DNA of 64,000 bases. Origin: Hafnia alvei. GTDB taxonomy: Bacteria; Pseudomonadota; Gammaproteobacteria; Enterobacterales; Enterobacteriaceae. Numbering within the stretch: the stretch's first letter is position 1; every line of letters starts with the position of its first letter. A program made the translations under genes and the position numbers. Below, piece after piece: positions 1 through 9,591 of this stretch. The stretch lies in assembly GCF_964063325.1 (NCBI RefSeq), contig NZ_OZ061315.1:4712001-4776000 (forward strand), written 5' to 3'. The notes below the pieces were generated by a model, which did not search any database, was not told the DNA's origin, and saw only the letters and a list, made by a program, of their open reading frames with translations.

Positions 1-1595
1 GCACTAGTATCTCATTAATTGTTTTATTTCTAGCAATATTTGACAGTTCCTCTCTGAATAATGCATTGGAGTATAAGTCGCCAAATACATCTATCATTAT
101 TTGGTGTGTGTCTGCTCCAAAAGTTTCTATTTTCGGAGTTTGATATTGCGTTTTATTATCCCGTCTATGCAAAATTGTAATTTGCTCTGATGGAATCTCT
201 CTCAGTACTAAAGCAGAATGAGTGGCTATAATCGCTATAGAATTAGTGTCCCTGAGAATATGTGTTAATAAATTAATAAAATGAGTTAACAAACTTGGGT
301 GTAAAAAATTTTCAGGCTCCTCTATAAGTATCAAGCTATTACTTTCTATCGTGGAAATTAGAGAAAACATGCTAACTAAAAATGATAACTGACCAGAGCT
401 TAAAGTGAAAGGTCCATCATTATTGTAGAATTGGATATCTACATCAGGAAGAGCATATTCGATTTCTGAGTTTGTTATTAGATCTAAATTAGAGCTTAAA
501 CTAATTAAACCATAGCGGCCAGTTAACTCGGAAAAGCTAGCATAAAAATGCTCTTCGAGATTTGTCTTTATTGAAAAAGAGTAATTGGGGATAATTTCTT
601 GTGTAACTTTATCAAGAAAATATCCCTATTCAAAACTACCTCGTTTATTTGAATCTCTCTTTTGTATCTTATCTAAAAGAGAGAGTAGTGTTATTTTTTT
701 ACCTCTTGGAAAGATTTTATTATAATATTTCTCAGATGTTATGGATACAAAGTGATAATTATTTAATTTTGTCTTGTTTCTTGTTACATTTGCTGGCCTG
801 TAACATTTGTCATTAATTGTATTAGATAAAACAATCATTCGGCTAAATACCGCCCCCGGTGACCTGATGCCTATATCCGAGGAAATGGATTGCTTTATAA
901 TGTTATTCATTAAATATGTCTTACCACTACCATTTTTACCAATTAATGAATGGATTGGGATTTTAATATTCGTTCTATTCTCTAGGTTTAAATTATATGT
1001 GCTGTTATTTTCAGTGTGTATAGTAAAAGAAGAAGGTGGTTGTATTTGGTAAATAACCCCATCATCCGCATTGAAATATTTATAGCCATAATTAAATGCA
1101 TACGTACTAAAAGTGCTATCCAGTAACAACATAAAGAAGGTTTTGTCTGAATATCTTTCAATATATGCTTTGTTTCTTATTATGTTGTAATTTACGCCAA
1201 AATCCTTAATGGATTTTAGTAGAGATAAAGATTCACTTAGTACTAGTTTGTTACTAATATACCTATAACCATCTTCAGACATTTGGGATATAAAATCATA
1301 TTTTAATTCCTTTTTGACGGCATGCAAGGATATATCTGTTCTAAATAAAATGTCGAATAAATCAGATTCATTTGTGTCTGCGCCAATGAATAACATTTTC
1401 ATTGAGCTTTTAATTTCTTCGTCTATATATTTATTTTTATCATTGTGTTCTTTCTGAAGATACATGTCTATATCTAAAATATAGATGCTTTTATTAAGAT
1501 GTTTTTTTTCCATATTTTGTAACATCATTAATGTGCAAAATTACTTCGGCATTTTCGTTTTTCCTGCTGAAGTATATGTTTTTGGGATTTATCAT
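1..1595 (-). pseudogene. Broken AAA/ABC-type ATPase gene, partial at left edge
   Basis: The minus-strand gene starts at an ATG at 1595 behind a good AGGAG Shine-Dalgarno, but that frame stops after 33 codons (TAA at 1494-1496). A run of eight A (minus strand, about 1502-1509) separates it from the next frame; one A fewer would join them. The second frame runs to an amber codon at 626-628. The same frame then stays open to the window edge. Walker A (GKNGSGKT) lies before the amber. After it come an SSGQ signature (about 380-390), a Walker B with IEEPENFLHP (about 302-331) and a switch-type THSA motif. This is the AAA_21/AAA_15 type of ATPase often found in defence islands; the exact family is not recognised. 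With a frameshift and a nonsense codon it is probably inactive, unless A-tract slippage and readthrough rescue it. It lies next to the island integrase. Confidence 0.75.
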
Positions 1596-1649
1596 TGTTA
1601 CTCCTTATATCTAAAAAAGATGGTATGTATGCATTTATTTTAAAAAAAT

Positions 1650-2822
1650 CTACTGGGGAATGACTATATGTTCTGAATACCACTGCATCATCTTTTTTCT
1701 GTTTTCAAGATACTGGGCATGGTTATACGTACCGCGAATACTATTCTTATCTACATGCGCCAACTGCATTTCAATCCACGCGCTATCAAATCCCTGTTCA
1801 TGCAATATTGTCGACATTGTGTGTCTGAAACCGTGACCTGTAGCACGGCCTTTGTAGCCAAGTAACTCAATCACTTGTGTCACACTTTCCTTACAGATTG
1901 GTTTACTGCGGTTGTTTCTTCCAATAAAAATGTAGGGATAATGACCGGTAATAGGTTTGAGCTGCTTAAAGAGGTCAATTACCTGAGTGGATAAAGGAAC
2001 GATGTGAGGCCTACGCATTTTCATCCGTTCTGCCGGTATTTCCCATATCCCTTTTTCGAGATCTACCTCGTCCCACGTAGCAAAGCGTAGCTCTTGAGTT
2101 CGCACACCTGTAAGTATGATTATCTTCGTCGCATTCTTAGTAATAATGCTGCCCGTGTAGGCTTCAAGATCTCGGATAAAGTGGGGTAACTCTTCAGCGG
2201 ATAAAAATGGATGGTGCTTTTGCTTAGGAACGGCCAGAGCGATAGCTAAATCAGGCGCAGGATTGTACTCAGCACGGCCAGTTATGATTGCGTAGCGATA
2301 AACCTCACCGCACCTCTGACGCACCTTACGTGTTTTCTCTAGTGCTCCACGCTTCTCTATTCGTCGCAGCACTTCAAGCAGTTCCAGTGGTTTTATCTCA
2401 CTAATGGGGCGCTTACCAATGTACGGAAAAACATCTTGCTCAAATGTCTTAATGATTTCTTCGCGGTAAGCCACCGTCCAACGATCTGCTTTATTTGTGT
2501 GCCACTCCCGGCATATAACTTCGAATGAGTTTTCTGTTGAGAGCTGCTGTGCGAGCTTTTGAGCTTTGCGTTCTTCGACTGGATCAATGCCATTTGCCAC
2601 CTGCTTGCGTGCTGTCTCGCGTTTGTCGCGTGCCTCTGCAAGCGAGACGAGACTGTAGGAACCAAATGACATTAACCGGGCTTTTCCTGCAAACCGGTAG
2701 CGGAACCTCCATCCTTTGCTCCCGTCGGGATTTATGAGCAAGGATAAGCCTTGTCCATCATTGAGGGTGTAGGGCTTGTCTTGTGCCTTAGCGCGTCGGA
2801 TTTGTATGTCTGTAAGTGGCAT
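1650..2822 (-). CDS. P4-type tyrosine recombinase (island integrase)
   Basis: This 390-residue integrase should catalyse site-specific integration and excision of the island at selC. The N-terminal 90 residues match the DUF4102/P4-integrase arm domain (starts MPLTDIQIRRAKA). A SAM-like core-binding domain follows, then the catalytic domain with Arg in TGVRTQELR, the HGFRHT box (His and Arg at about 330-333), QLAHVDKNS, and the nucleophile Tyr in GTYNHAQY (about residue 366). Length and all catalytic residues look intact. It begins 163 bp from the 3' end of selC and reads away from the tRNA, the usual arrangement for selC-borne islands such as LEE or SPI-3. The island therefore extends leftwards beyond the window. 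Confidence 0.95.
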   Translation of the reverse strand: MPLTDIQIRRAKAQDKPYTLNDGQGLSLLINPDGSKGWRFRYRFAGKARLMSFGSYSLVSLAEARDKRETARKQVANGIDPVEERKAQKLAQQLSTENSFEVICREWHTNKADRWTVAYREEIIKTFEQDVFPYIGKRPISEIKPLELLEVLRRIEKRGALEKTRKVRQRCGEVYRYAIITGRAEYNPAPDLAIALAVPKQKHHPFLSAEELPHFIRDLEAYTGSIITKNATKIIILTGVRTQELRFATWDEVDLEKGIWEIPAERMKMRRPHIVPLSTQVIDLFKQLKPITGHYPYIFIGRNNRSKPICKESVTQVIELLGYKGRATGHGFRHTMSTILHEQGFDSAWIEMQLAHVDKNSIRGTYNHAQYLENRKKMMQWYSEHIVIPQ

Positions 2823-2984
2823 GTGTATAAGTGAAATCTGTGTATAAAAAAATTATACACACCACTATACATATTTTTCGTGGATTTAGGGAGATCCCCT
2901 CGGACTGATACGGATGACGCTATTAGATAACTTGCTGTAAATAATGGGTTTAAATGACTTTGTCGGACATGGCGAGACGATAAT

Positions 2985-3008
2985 TGGCGGAAGATCACAG
3001 GAGTCGAA
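2985..3008. other. Probable integration junction at the 3' end of selC
   Basis: The 3' end of selC, including CCA, forms the boundary between core sequence on the right and the integrase-bearing island on the left. P4-type integrases commonly recombine within the last 15-25 bp of a tRNA gene and restore it. The matching direct repeat at the far end of the island lies outside the window, so the crossover core cannot be delimited here. Confidence 0.5.
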
Positions 3009-3079
3009 CCTGCCCGGGACCGCTGGCGGCCCCAACTGGATTTGAAGTCCAGCCGCCCCACCGGGGACGATGATCTTCC
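2985..3079 (-). tRNA. selC: tRNA-Sec (selenocysteine, anticodon TCA)
   Basis: This 95-nt gene on the minus strand begins GGAAGATC and ends GATCTTCCGCCA, so the 8-bp acceptor stem typical of tRNA-Sec and an encoded CCA are present. The anticodon arm reads GGACTTCAAATCC with anticodon TCA, and the long variable arm is present. It closely resembles E. coli selC by eye. The tRNA is charged with serine, converted to selenocysteine by SelA and delivered by SelB to UGA codons. It is also the insertion target for the island to its left. As in E. coli, yicJ-yicI lie nearby. Confidence 0.97.
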
Positions 3080-3103
3080 ATTGGGAGATCTGAAGAGTCG
3101 GCG

Positions 3104-3132
3104 ATTATACCCTGAAAAACCCTACGTGCTAA
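3104..3132 (-). promoter_or_regulatory. selC sigma-70 promoter
   Basis: On the minus strand, a perfect -10 (TATAAT, 3104-3109) and a -35-like TTAGCA (3127-3132) are separated by 17 bp. They lie 25 bp upstream of the mature tRNA 5' end, and nothing else in this orientation could use them. Confidence 0.7.
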
Positions 3133-3253
3133 GCGGAAAATCCCAGTTTCGCGATGTCTTCTTCATAAATAAAACAACGTTTTATTTTAATAAACACAAG
3201 TTTGGTACCCTTTGCTGCATAAATAGCCATCACCTTATTTACAGGGAGATACC

Positions 3254-3829
3254 ATGTCTAAGAAAGTCGCTGTACTACTGGCGAAAGGGTTTGAAGAAGC
3301 AGAAGCGATCATGACCATCGACGTTTTGCGCCGTCTGGACATCCACGTAACCACCTTGGCCTGTCAGGATATGTTGGAGCTCACCAGCTATCACAACATT
3401 CGCATGTTTGCCGATGTGCTTCTCGAACGCAGCATGGATGAAACCTTTGACGCCGTCGTTATTCCTGGCGGGCCTGAAGGGACGGTAAATCTGGCTGCTA
3501 ATCCGCTGGTTGTGGAGTTTATTCGCCGTCATGACGCCGCAGGAAAATGGATTTGCCCTATCTGCTCTGCGGCCGCACGCGTTTTGGGGGGAAATAATCT
3601 TCTCAATGGCCGCCGCTATACTTGCTCAGGCGATCTGCATCAGGATGTTAAAGACGGCATCTACGTGGACGAAAAAATTGTTGAAGATGGCAATCTGCTC
3701 AGTGGAAAAGGGCTTGGTGTTGCTTTTGATTTTGCTTTCCACCTCGGCTGGAAACTCACCGGTAACGCAAGCAATATTGATTTTCAGGTAGACCATATCT
3801 ATTACGATTTCTGGCGAACACACGCCTAA
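3254..3829 (+). CDS. DJ-1/PfpI family protein
   Basis: This 191-residue cytosolic protein has the DJ-1/PfpI (class I glutamine amidotransferase-like) fold. Visible marks are the conserved Glu in GFEEAEA (residues 12-18), the PGG turn (71-73) and the nucleophile-elbow cysteine at residue 104 in PICSAAA. Family members such as YajL and YhbO act as oxidative-stress-linked chaperones or in glyoxal-adduct repair; the activity of this one cannot be assigned from sequence. The start is supported by a GGGAGA Shine-Dalgarno at 3242-3247. It stands alone between selC and yicJ, where I recall no equivalent in E. coli, so it may be a lineage-specific insertion. Confidence 0.85.
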   Translation: MSKKVAVLLAKGFEEAEAIMTIDVLRRLDIHVTTLACQDMLELTSYHNIRMFADVLLERSMDETFDAVVIPGGPEGTVNLAANPLVVEFIRRHDAAGKWICPICSAAARVLGGNNLLNGRRYTCSGDLHQDVKDGIYVDEKIVEDGNLLSGKGLGVAFDFAFHLGWKLTGNASNIDFQVDHIYYDFWRTHA

Positions 3830-3841
3830 TAAATAGGCGTG
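3821..3841 (+). terminator. Hairpin overlapping the DJ-1 gene stop codon
   Basis: An 8-bp perfect stem (CACGCCTA / TAGGCGTG, loop ATAAA) overlaps the TAA stop. The U-tract that follows is poor, so this is a weak terminator candidate. Confidence 0.4.
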
Positions 3842-4020
3842 ACAGATATATTTGTTGCGCCATATTCCCCCATCTAATTATTTTATTTTAAAACGGGTTA
3901 TCCCGATCACATAAAACACAAAACATAATTTCAGAATAAAAAAACACAATGGTTAGCGGCTTATCCTTGCCCTAAGAATGGCGTATCGAATCCACGATGC
4001 GAACGCTTTCAGAGGGACAT

Positions 4021-5430
4021 ATGAGCAGCCACATTCTGTCAAAACAAGAAAAAATCGGCTATGGCCTCGGCGATGCCGCAAGCCATATTGTTTTTGATAA
4101 TGTCATGTTATACATGATGTTTTTTTATACGGATATTTTTGGTATTCCCGCGGGCTTCGTCGGCACTATGTTCCTGCTAGCGCGTGCACTAGATGCTATT
4201 TCCGACCCTATCATGGGGTTAGTCGCTGACCGTACCCGTACCCGCTGGGGTAAATTCCGGCCTTATGTGCTGTTTGCCGCGATCCCCTTTGGCATCGTGT
4301 GCATATTTGCCTACAGCACGCCGGAACTCAGCCTAACCGGTAAAATGGTTTATGCCGCTATCACTTACACCTTGCTGACGCTGATGTATACCGTCGTCAA
4401 CATCCCATACTGTGCGTTAGGCGGCGTAATTACGGCCGATCCAACCCAACGCATTTCTCTACAATCCTATCGTTTCGTATTGGCTACCGCGGGCGGTATG
4501 TTAAGCACCGTTCTCATGATGCCGCTGGTCAGTTTTATTGGTAAAGGCGATCAAGCGTTCGGCTTTAAAGGCGGTATTGCAGTACTCGCTTTAGTTGCCG
4601 TCATCATGCTGGCTATTTGCTTTGCCACCACCAAAGAACGCATCAGCGATGAAGGAACAACGCAGGGCAGCATGCGTGAAGATCTGCGCGATATCATTCG
4701 CAACGACCAATGGCGCATCGTTGGCCTACTCACCATCCTGAATATCTTGGCCGTCTCGGTCCGCGGCGGCGCCATGATGTACTACGTCACCTATATCCTC
4801 GGTAATCCGCTGGTGTTTACTTGGTTCCTCACCACCTATTGCGTGGGCAATTTGTTTGGCAGCGCTGCGGCTAAACCGCTGACCGATTGGAAATGCAAAG
4901 TCAGCGTGTTTTGGTGGACCAACGCCATTCTTGCCGTTTTGAGCGTCGCCATGTTCTTTGTGCCCATTGGCGCCAATATCACTATGTTTATCTTCATCTT
5001 TATCATCGGCGTATTGCATCAGCTCGTCACCCCGATCCAATGGGTAATGATGTCCGATACCGTTGACTACGGCGAATGGAAAGGCGGCAAACGCCTCACG
5101 GGGATTAGCTTTGCGGGCACCCTGTTCGTCTTAAAACTGGGGCTCGCCCTCGGCGGCGCACTGATTGGCTGGATGCTGGCTGGCGCGGGATATCAATCGG
5201 GTGCCGCCACGCAAAACAGCGCCACTATCATGAGCATTATCGCCCTGTTCACGCTGGTTCCCGCCGTCTGCTATTTCCTGAGCGCACTTATCGCCGCTCG
5301 CCTGTATACCCTGCGTACGCCGTTCATCAACCGCATTTTAAAAGAGCTGGCCGATGGCGTGCGCCGCAACGAACACGAATTTACTCAAGATATGAAGACA
5401 GCAGAGGATTTAAGTCATGAAAATCAGTGA
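4021..5430 (+). CDS. yicJ: GPH-family sugar (alpha-xyloside) symporter YicJ
   Basis: This glycoside-pentoside-hexuronide:cation symporter of the inner membrane has about 12 hydrophobic segments and is very similar to E. coli YicJ throughout (start motif EKIGYGLGDAA, then DNVMLYMMFFYTDI, and LLTLMYTVVNIPYCALGG). The ATG at 4021 is chosen because it has an AGAGGGA Shine-Dalgarno 5 bp upstream and matches the E. coli start. An ATG at 3997 would add eight unsupported residues. It probably imports isoprimeverose or related alpha-xylosides for the next gene, yicI, whose start overlaps its end by 14 nt, indicating translational coupling. Confidence 0.93.
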   Translation: MSSHILSKQEKIGYGLGDAASHIVFDNVMLYMMFFYTDIFGIPAGFVGTMFLLARALDAISDPIMGLVADRTRTRWGKFRPYVLFAAIPFGIVCIFAYSTPELSLTGKMVYAAITYTLLTLMYTVVNIPYCALGGVITADPTQRISLQSYRFVLATAGGMLSTVLMMPLVSFIGKGDQAFGFKGGIAVLALVAVIMLAICFATTKERISDEGTTQGSMREDLRDIIRNDQWRIVGLLTILNILAVSVRGGAMMYYVTYILGNPLVFTWFLTTYCVGNLFGSAAAKPLTDWKCKVSVFWWTNAILAVLSVAMFFVPIGANITMFIFIFIIGVLHQLVTPIQWVMMSDTVDYGEWKGGKRLTGISFAGTLFVLKLGLALGGALIGWMLAGAGYQSGAATQNSATIMSIIALFTLVPAVCYFLSALIAARLYTLRTPFINRILKELADGVRRNEHEFTQDMKTAEDLSHENQ

Positions 5431-7741
5431 CGGCAATTGGCTCATCCATGAAGGACTCAACCTCATCCACCCGTTATATGTGTTTGAAGTCGAGCAGCAC
5501 GCCCGTGAAATGGTCATTTACGCCGCCCCGCGTGAAGCCAGCGCGCGCTCAGCACAGCTGGATACTCCACTGTTTACGCTGCGGTTTTTTTCTCCACAGG
5601 AGGGAGTCATTGGTGTACGCATTGCGCACTTTACCGGACGAATAGAACGTGGGCCGCAATACCCTTTATATCACGCCACCGAGCACACCATTCGGATGGA
5701 AAATACCGATGATTACGCCGCCCTGCACAGTGGGGATTTAAGCGTTCGGGTGACCAAAGGAGAAAACTGGGCGCTGGATTTCCTGCGTCACGGCGAGCGC
5801 ATCACCGGCAGCGTGGCTAAATCCAATGGCTACATTCAAAATGCCAAAGATGGCAAAACGTATCTCTATGAACGCCTCGATTTAGGCGTGGGGGAAACCG
5901 TATATGGCCTCGGCGAGCGCTTTACTGCTTTCGTCAAAAATGGGCAAAACGTAGAAACGTGGAACCGCGACGGCGGCACCAGCACCGAACAGGCCTATAA
6001 AAATATCCCGTTCTATCTGACCAATCGCGGCTATGGCGTATTGGTAAATCATCCCGAATGTGTCTCATTTGAAGTGGGTTCGGAAAAAGTCTCCAAGGTG
6101 CAATTCAGCGTTGAGGGCGAACATCTAGAATATTTAGTCTTTGACGGCCCAACGCCAAAGCAGGTTCTAGACCGTTATACTCGCCTCACCGGTCGCCCTG
6201 CGCTGCCACCGGCGTGGTCATTTGGCCTCTGGCTTACCACTTCATTTACCACCAACTACGACGAAAAAACCGTTAACCGCTTTATCGACGGCATGGCCGA
6301 ACGCAACCTTCCGCTGCACGTGTTTCATTTCGACTGCTTCTGGATGAAGGCATTTCAGTGGTGCGATTTCGAATGGGACCCTGAAACCTTCCCCGATCCG
6401 GAAGGCATGCTCCAACGTTTGAAAGCGCGCGGGCTAAAAATATGCGTATGGATTAACCCTTACATTGGGCAAAAGTCACCGCTGTTTAAACAGGGGATGG
6501 AGAAGGGATATCTGCTCAAACGTCCAAACGGCGACGTATGGCAATGGGATAAATGGCAGCCGGGACAGGGCATCGTTGATTTCACCAATCCTGCTGCCTG
6601 CGACTGGTATGCAGGGCATCTCAAACGCTTAATCCACATGGGCGTTGACTGCTTTAAAACCGATTTTGGCGAGCGCATTCCAACCGACGTGGTATGGCAC
6701 GACGGTTCATGCCCACAAAAAATGCATAACCATTACGCCTTTATTTACAACAAGTTGGTGTATGAAGTCTTGCAGCAAGAATTGGGTAAAGACGAAGCGG
6801 TGCTATTTGCCCGCTCGGCGTCGGTCGGCGCGCAGCAATTTCCGGTTCACTGGGGCGGCGACTGCTACGCCACCTATGAATCAATGGCGGAAAGCCTGCG
6901 CGGTGGATTATCTCTTGGATTGTCTGGTTTTGGCTTCTGGAGCCACGACATCGGCGGATTTGAAAATACGGCACCGGCGCACGTTTACAAACGTTGGTGC
7001 GCCTTTGGCCTGCTCTCTAGCCATAGTCGCCTGCACGGCAGTAAATCCTACCGCGTACCGTGGGCGTATGACGATGAAGCCTGCGACGTGGTGCGTTTTT
7101 TCACCGAGTGGAAATGCCGCCTGATGCCGTACCTCTACGCCGCCTCTGCTCAGGCTGCCAAAACAGGTACGCCGGTGATGCGCGCTATGATGCTGGAATT
7201 CCCAGAAGATCCGGGCTGCGATTATCTGGATCGCCAATACATGTTGGGGGATTCGCTGCTGGTCGCCCCGGTATTTAGCGAGAGCGGTGACGTCAGCGTC
7301 TATTTGCCCGCGGGCCGCTGGACACATCTCTATAGCAATCAAGAAGCCACCGGTGGCTGGCACCGAGAACAGCACGGGTTCAACAGTTTGCCGCTATATG
7401 TGCGCCCTAACAGCCTGATCGCTATCGGTAATAACAGCCAAAAACCTGATTATGACTATGCCGATAGCCCCTGTTTCCACCTTTTTGCCTTAGAAGAAAA
7501 TACCCAAGCGAAGGCCGTCATTCCAGCCGCTGATGGTCAAGCTCAATTTACGCTTTGCGTGCAGCGTAAAGGCAATCAGCTGCTTGTTTCGAGCACCGGA
7601 AACGCTCAACGCTGGAGCCTATGCTTACGCAATATTCATCGAGCGATAACACAGGAAAGCAGCGCAGTAGATGCAGGGGAAATGGGCGTTACCATCACGC
7701 CAGCAAACGTGGTTAATAGCCTGACGATCACGCTCAAATAA
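5417..7741 (+). CDS. yicI: Alpha-xylosidase, GH31
   Basis: This 774-residue glycoside hydrolase of family 31 releases alpha-D-xylose from the non-reducing end of oligosaccharides such as isoprimeverose. It aligns by eye with E. coli YicI nearly end to end. The catalytic nucleophile Asp416 (KTDFGE) and acid/base Asp482 (WGGD) fall at exactly the E. coli numbers. There is no signal peptide, so it is cytosolic. It is the second gene of the yicJ-yicI operon and is followed by a strong intrinsic terminator at 7767-7798. The released xylose would feed the xylA-xylB pathway at the right end of the window. Confidence 0.96.
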   Translation: MKISDGNWLIHEGLNLIHPLYVFEVEQHAREMVIYAAPREASARSAQLDTPLFTLRFFSPQEGVIGVRIAHFTGRIERGPQYPLYHATEHTIRMENTDDYAALHSGDLSVRVTKGENWALDFLRHGERITGSVAKSNGYIQNAKDGKTYLYERLDLGVGETVYGLGERFTAFVKNGQNVETWNRDGGTSTEQAYKNIPFYLTNRGYGVLVNHPECVSFEVGSEKVSKVQFSVEGEHLEYLVFDGPTPKQVLDRYTRLTGRPALPPAWSFGLWLTTSFTTNYDEKTVNRFIDGMAERNLPLHVFHFDCFWMKAFQWCDFEWDPETFPDPEGMLQRLKARGLKICVWINPYIGQKSPLFKQGMEKGYLLKRPNGDVWQWDKWQPGQGIVDFTNPAACDWYAGHLKRLIHMGVDCFKTDFGERIPTDVVWHDGSCPQKMHNHYAFIYNKLVYEVLQQELGKDEAVLFARSASVGAQQFPVHWGGDCYATYESMAESLRGGLSLGLSGFGFWSHDIGGFENTAPAHVYKRWCAFGLLSSHSRLHGSKSYRVPWAYDDEACDVVRFFTEWKCRLMPYLYAASAQAAKTGTPVMRAMMLEFPEDPGCDYLDRQYMLGDSLLVAPVFSESGDVSVYLPAGRWTHLYSNQEATGGWHREQHGFNSLPLYVRPNSLIAIGNNSQKPDYDYADSPCFHLFALEENTQAKAVIPAADGQAQFTLCVQRKGNQLLVSSTGNAQRWSLCLRNIHRAITQESSAVDAGEMGVTITPANVVNSLTITLK

Positions 7742-7766
7742 CATTACTTTGCGACAAAACAGACTG

Positions 7767-7798
7767 CCGCCAGCGCCTGAAACGCTGGCGGTTTTTTT
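7767..7798 (+). terminator. Intrinsic terminator of yicJI
   Basis: A 9-bp GC-rich stem (CCGCCAGCG / CGCTGGCGG) is followed by seven T. It also lies at the 3' end of the convergent MFS gene. Confidence 0.9.
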
Positions 7799-8993
7799 AA
7801 TGGCGTTCGACGGCGGGCGCAGCCCATTCTTGCGGATAGCGCGATGGAACAAAGCGCAGCGTCAGCAGCATCAAGCCAACCACCAAGAACGCGTGGAATA
7901 TCCAATCCATCAGGAAGTTACCGCTGAGGCTACGCAGCAATCCAGAAAGGTATGGCGACAAGCCTGCCACAATAAAACCGATCCCCTGCATGAAGGCCAC
8001 CAAACGCCCCGCAATCGCGGGCTGAGGCGAGTGATCGAGCGCCAACACCAAGCACAAAGGGAATGCACCGCCGAGTCCAAAGCCGCACACCACCGCCCAT
8101 AGAACGGACATCTGCAAAGGCATCCAGATAAAACCACAGAACCCAATCAGCTGTAGCATTAGCGCCGCCAGCAGCAGCATGCGTCGATCCTGACGACGCG
8201 CAAACATTGGCAACATTAATGCCCCTACCGCCTGCCCAACCGTCATCAACGCCAGCAAACTCCCGCTAAACTGTGCGCTGGAGCCCAGCTGCATATAGTA
8301 GGGCGGCAGCCATGCGATCAGGCTGGTGTAACCGCCATTGATCAGCCCAAAATAGAGACCCAGCGTCCACGCACGCGGGCTGATATGTAAGCGCAGCGGC
8401 TGTGCTGACACCGCGTGTTTTATTGGCTGCGCCAGCGTTTTACTCTGCGGCCACCAGCCGATTAACGCAATCACAGCAGGTAATGCCCACCAAGCCAAAG
8501 ATCGGTGCCAAACATCGCTGTGCTGCGCAAGCCACGGCGTTAGCGCCGCACCCAAACCGCCACCGCCCATCAGCGCCGCCGACCACAATCCCATCACCAG
8601 CGGCATACGGCGCTGGAAGGAACGTTTAATTACCGCAGGCATCACGGCCTGAATAATCCCGATACCAATCCCGCCCAGCAGTGCGCTGCTTAGCAACACG
8701 AGGCTTTGTGGCGCGAGCTCGCGCAGCAGCGCACCGACGGCAATAGCCAGCAAACTCAGCGCCACGCTATTGCGTTCACTGATATGGCGATCGACCCAGC
8801 CTCCCGCCAGTGCTAATACGCCCATCGCTACCACCGGCAAGGCGGTTAATAACGAAACGGCGGTAAAGCTCATGCCGCTCGCTTCACGCAGCTGCGGCAA
8901 TAATGGCCCGATAGAGGTAAGAAGTGGCCGCATATTCAGACCAATTAACACCAAAACTAACAACATCAAACTTTGTTTCTGTGTCTGACTCAT
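7797..8993 (-). CDS. MFS transporter of the CynX/NimT (YeaN) type
   Basis: This inner-membrane protein of about 398 residues has about 12 transmembrane segments. It belongs to the major facilitator branch that includes CynX (cyanate) and NimT/YeaN (nitroimidazole export): N-terminal LNMRPLLTSIGPLLPQLR, then WVDRHISERNSV, and late GRLVAFMQGIGF. The ATG at 8993 is preferred over one at 9011 because it forms an ATGA overlap with the stop of the upstream deaminase gene. The pair is therefore one transcript. The substrate is unknown; linkage to a deaminase suggests a nucleobase or analogue. Confidence 0.85.
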   Translation of the reverse strand: MSQTQKQSLMLLVLVLIGLNMRPLLTSIGPLLPQLREASGMSFTAVSLLTALPVVAMGVLALAGGWVDRHISERNSVALSLLAIAVGALLRELAPQSLVLLSSALLGGIGIGIIQAVMPAVIKRSFQRRMPLVMGLWSAALMGGGGLGAALTPWLAQHSDVWHRSLAWWALPAVIALIGWWPQSKTLAQPIKHAVSAQPLRLHISPRAWTLGLYFGLINGGYTSLIAWLPPYYMQLGSSAQFSGSLLALMTVGQAVGALMLPMFARRQDRRMLLLAALMLQLIGFCGFIWMPLQMSVLWAVVCGFGLGGAFPLCLVLALDHSPQPAIAGRLVAFMQGIGFIVAGLSPYLSGLLRSLSGNFLMDWIFHAFLVVGLMLLTLRFVPSRYPQEWAAPAVERH

Positions 8994-9448
8994 GACTGCT
9001 TTTGCACCCAACGTTCATATAGCTTGCGGCCATTTGGTTGTGGCAAATGGTGAATCGGTAAAGATTGTTGTTCTAACGGCAGCTGTAGTTGCTGATAAAT
9101 AGCCGCGGTCGATAATTTATACTCTTCCCCATCCTGATTGCCGTTGGCGAAATACACCGCCTTTACACCGGTCAGATACATGGCGCTGAGGCACATAGGG
9201 CAAGGCTGTCCGCTCGCATACACCGTACAGTCACGCAGCGCTGCGCTCCCCAGATGAGCAGAAACCTCACGAATACCGTTCAGCTCGGCATGCGCCGTTG
9301 GATCGCCATTGAGATGAATGGTGTTCACGGCCTCGGCAACAATCTCATCGTGACGCACAATCACTGCGCCAAATGGACGCCCACCCTGCTCAACGCTATC
9401 CGCCGCCAGCGCTAACGCGCGCTGTAGATACTCATCATGAGAAGACAT
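8990..9448 (-). CDS. Nucleoside/guanine deaminase-family protein
   Basis: This 152-residue zinc deaminase of the CDA/guanine deaminase superfamily carries HAE (zinc ligand and catalytic Glu, in THAELNG) and PCPMC (the two cysteine ligands). Its length and the EQGGRPFGAVIV start resemble GuaD-type guanine deaminases rather than TadA, though the substrate cannot be proven. An AGGAGT Shine-Dalgarno precedes the ATG at 9448. It overlaps the MFS gene by four bases. Confidence 0.85.
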   Translation of the reverse strand: MSSHDEYLQRALALAADSVEQGGRPFGAVIVRHDEIVAEAVNTIHLNGDPTAHAELNGIREVSAHLGSAALRDCTVYASGQPCPMCLSAMYLTGVKAVYFANGNQDGEEYKLSTAAIYQQLQLPLEQQSLPIHHLPQPNGRKLYERWVQKQS

Positions 9449-9591
9449 GTGTGACTCCTGTTAATAAAAAGTTAGCAGGGTAAGGTTATCTTGAATTGTG
9501 GGGGAGGAATAGTGCCTAGATGGTGATTTAGGGGGAGTTCGCTAGATTTATGCTGGATAGGTGTAGGGTTTCGTATGTTAGATAGATGCCA

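Noticed and set aside
7749..8102. Plus-strand ORFs opposite the MFS gene, and similar ORFs opposite other genes
   Set aside because: They are antisense to well-supported genes and show no family features or Shine-Dalgarno.
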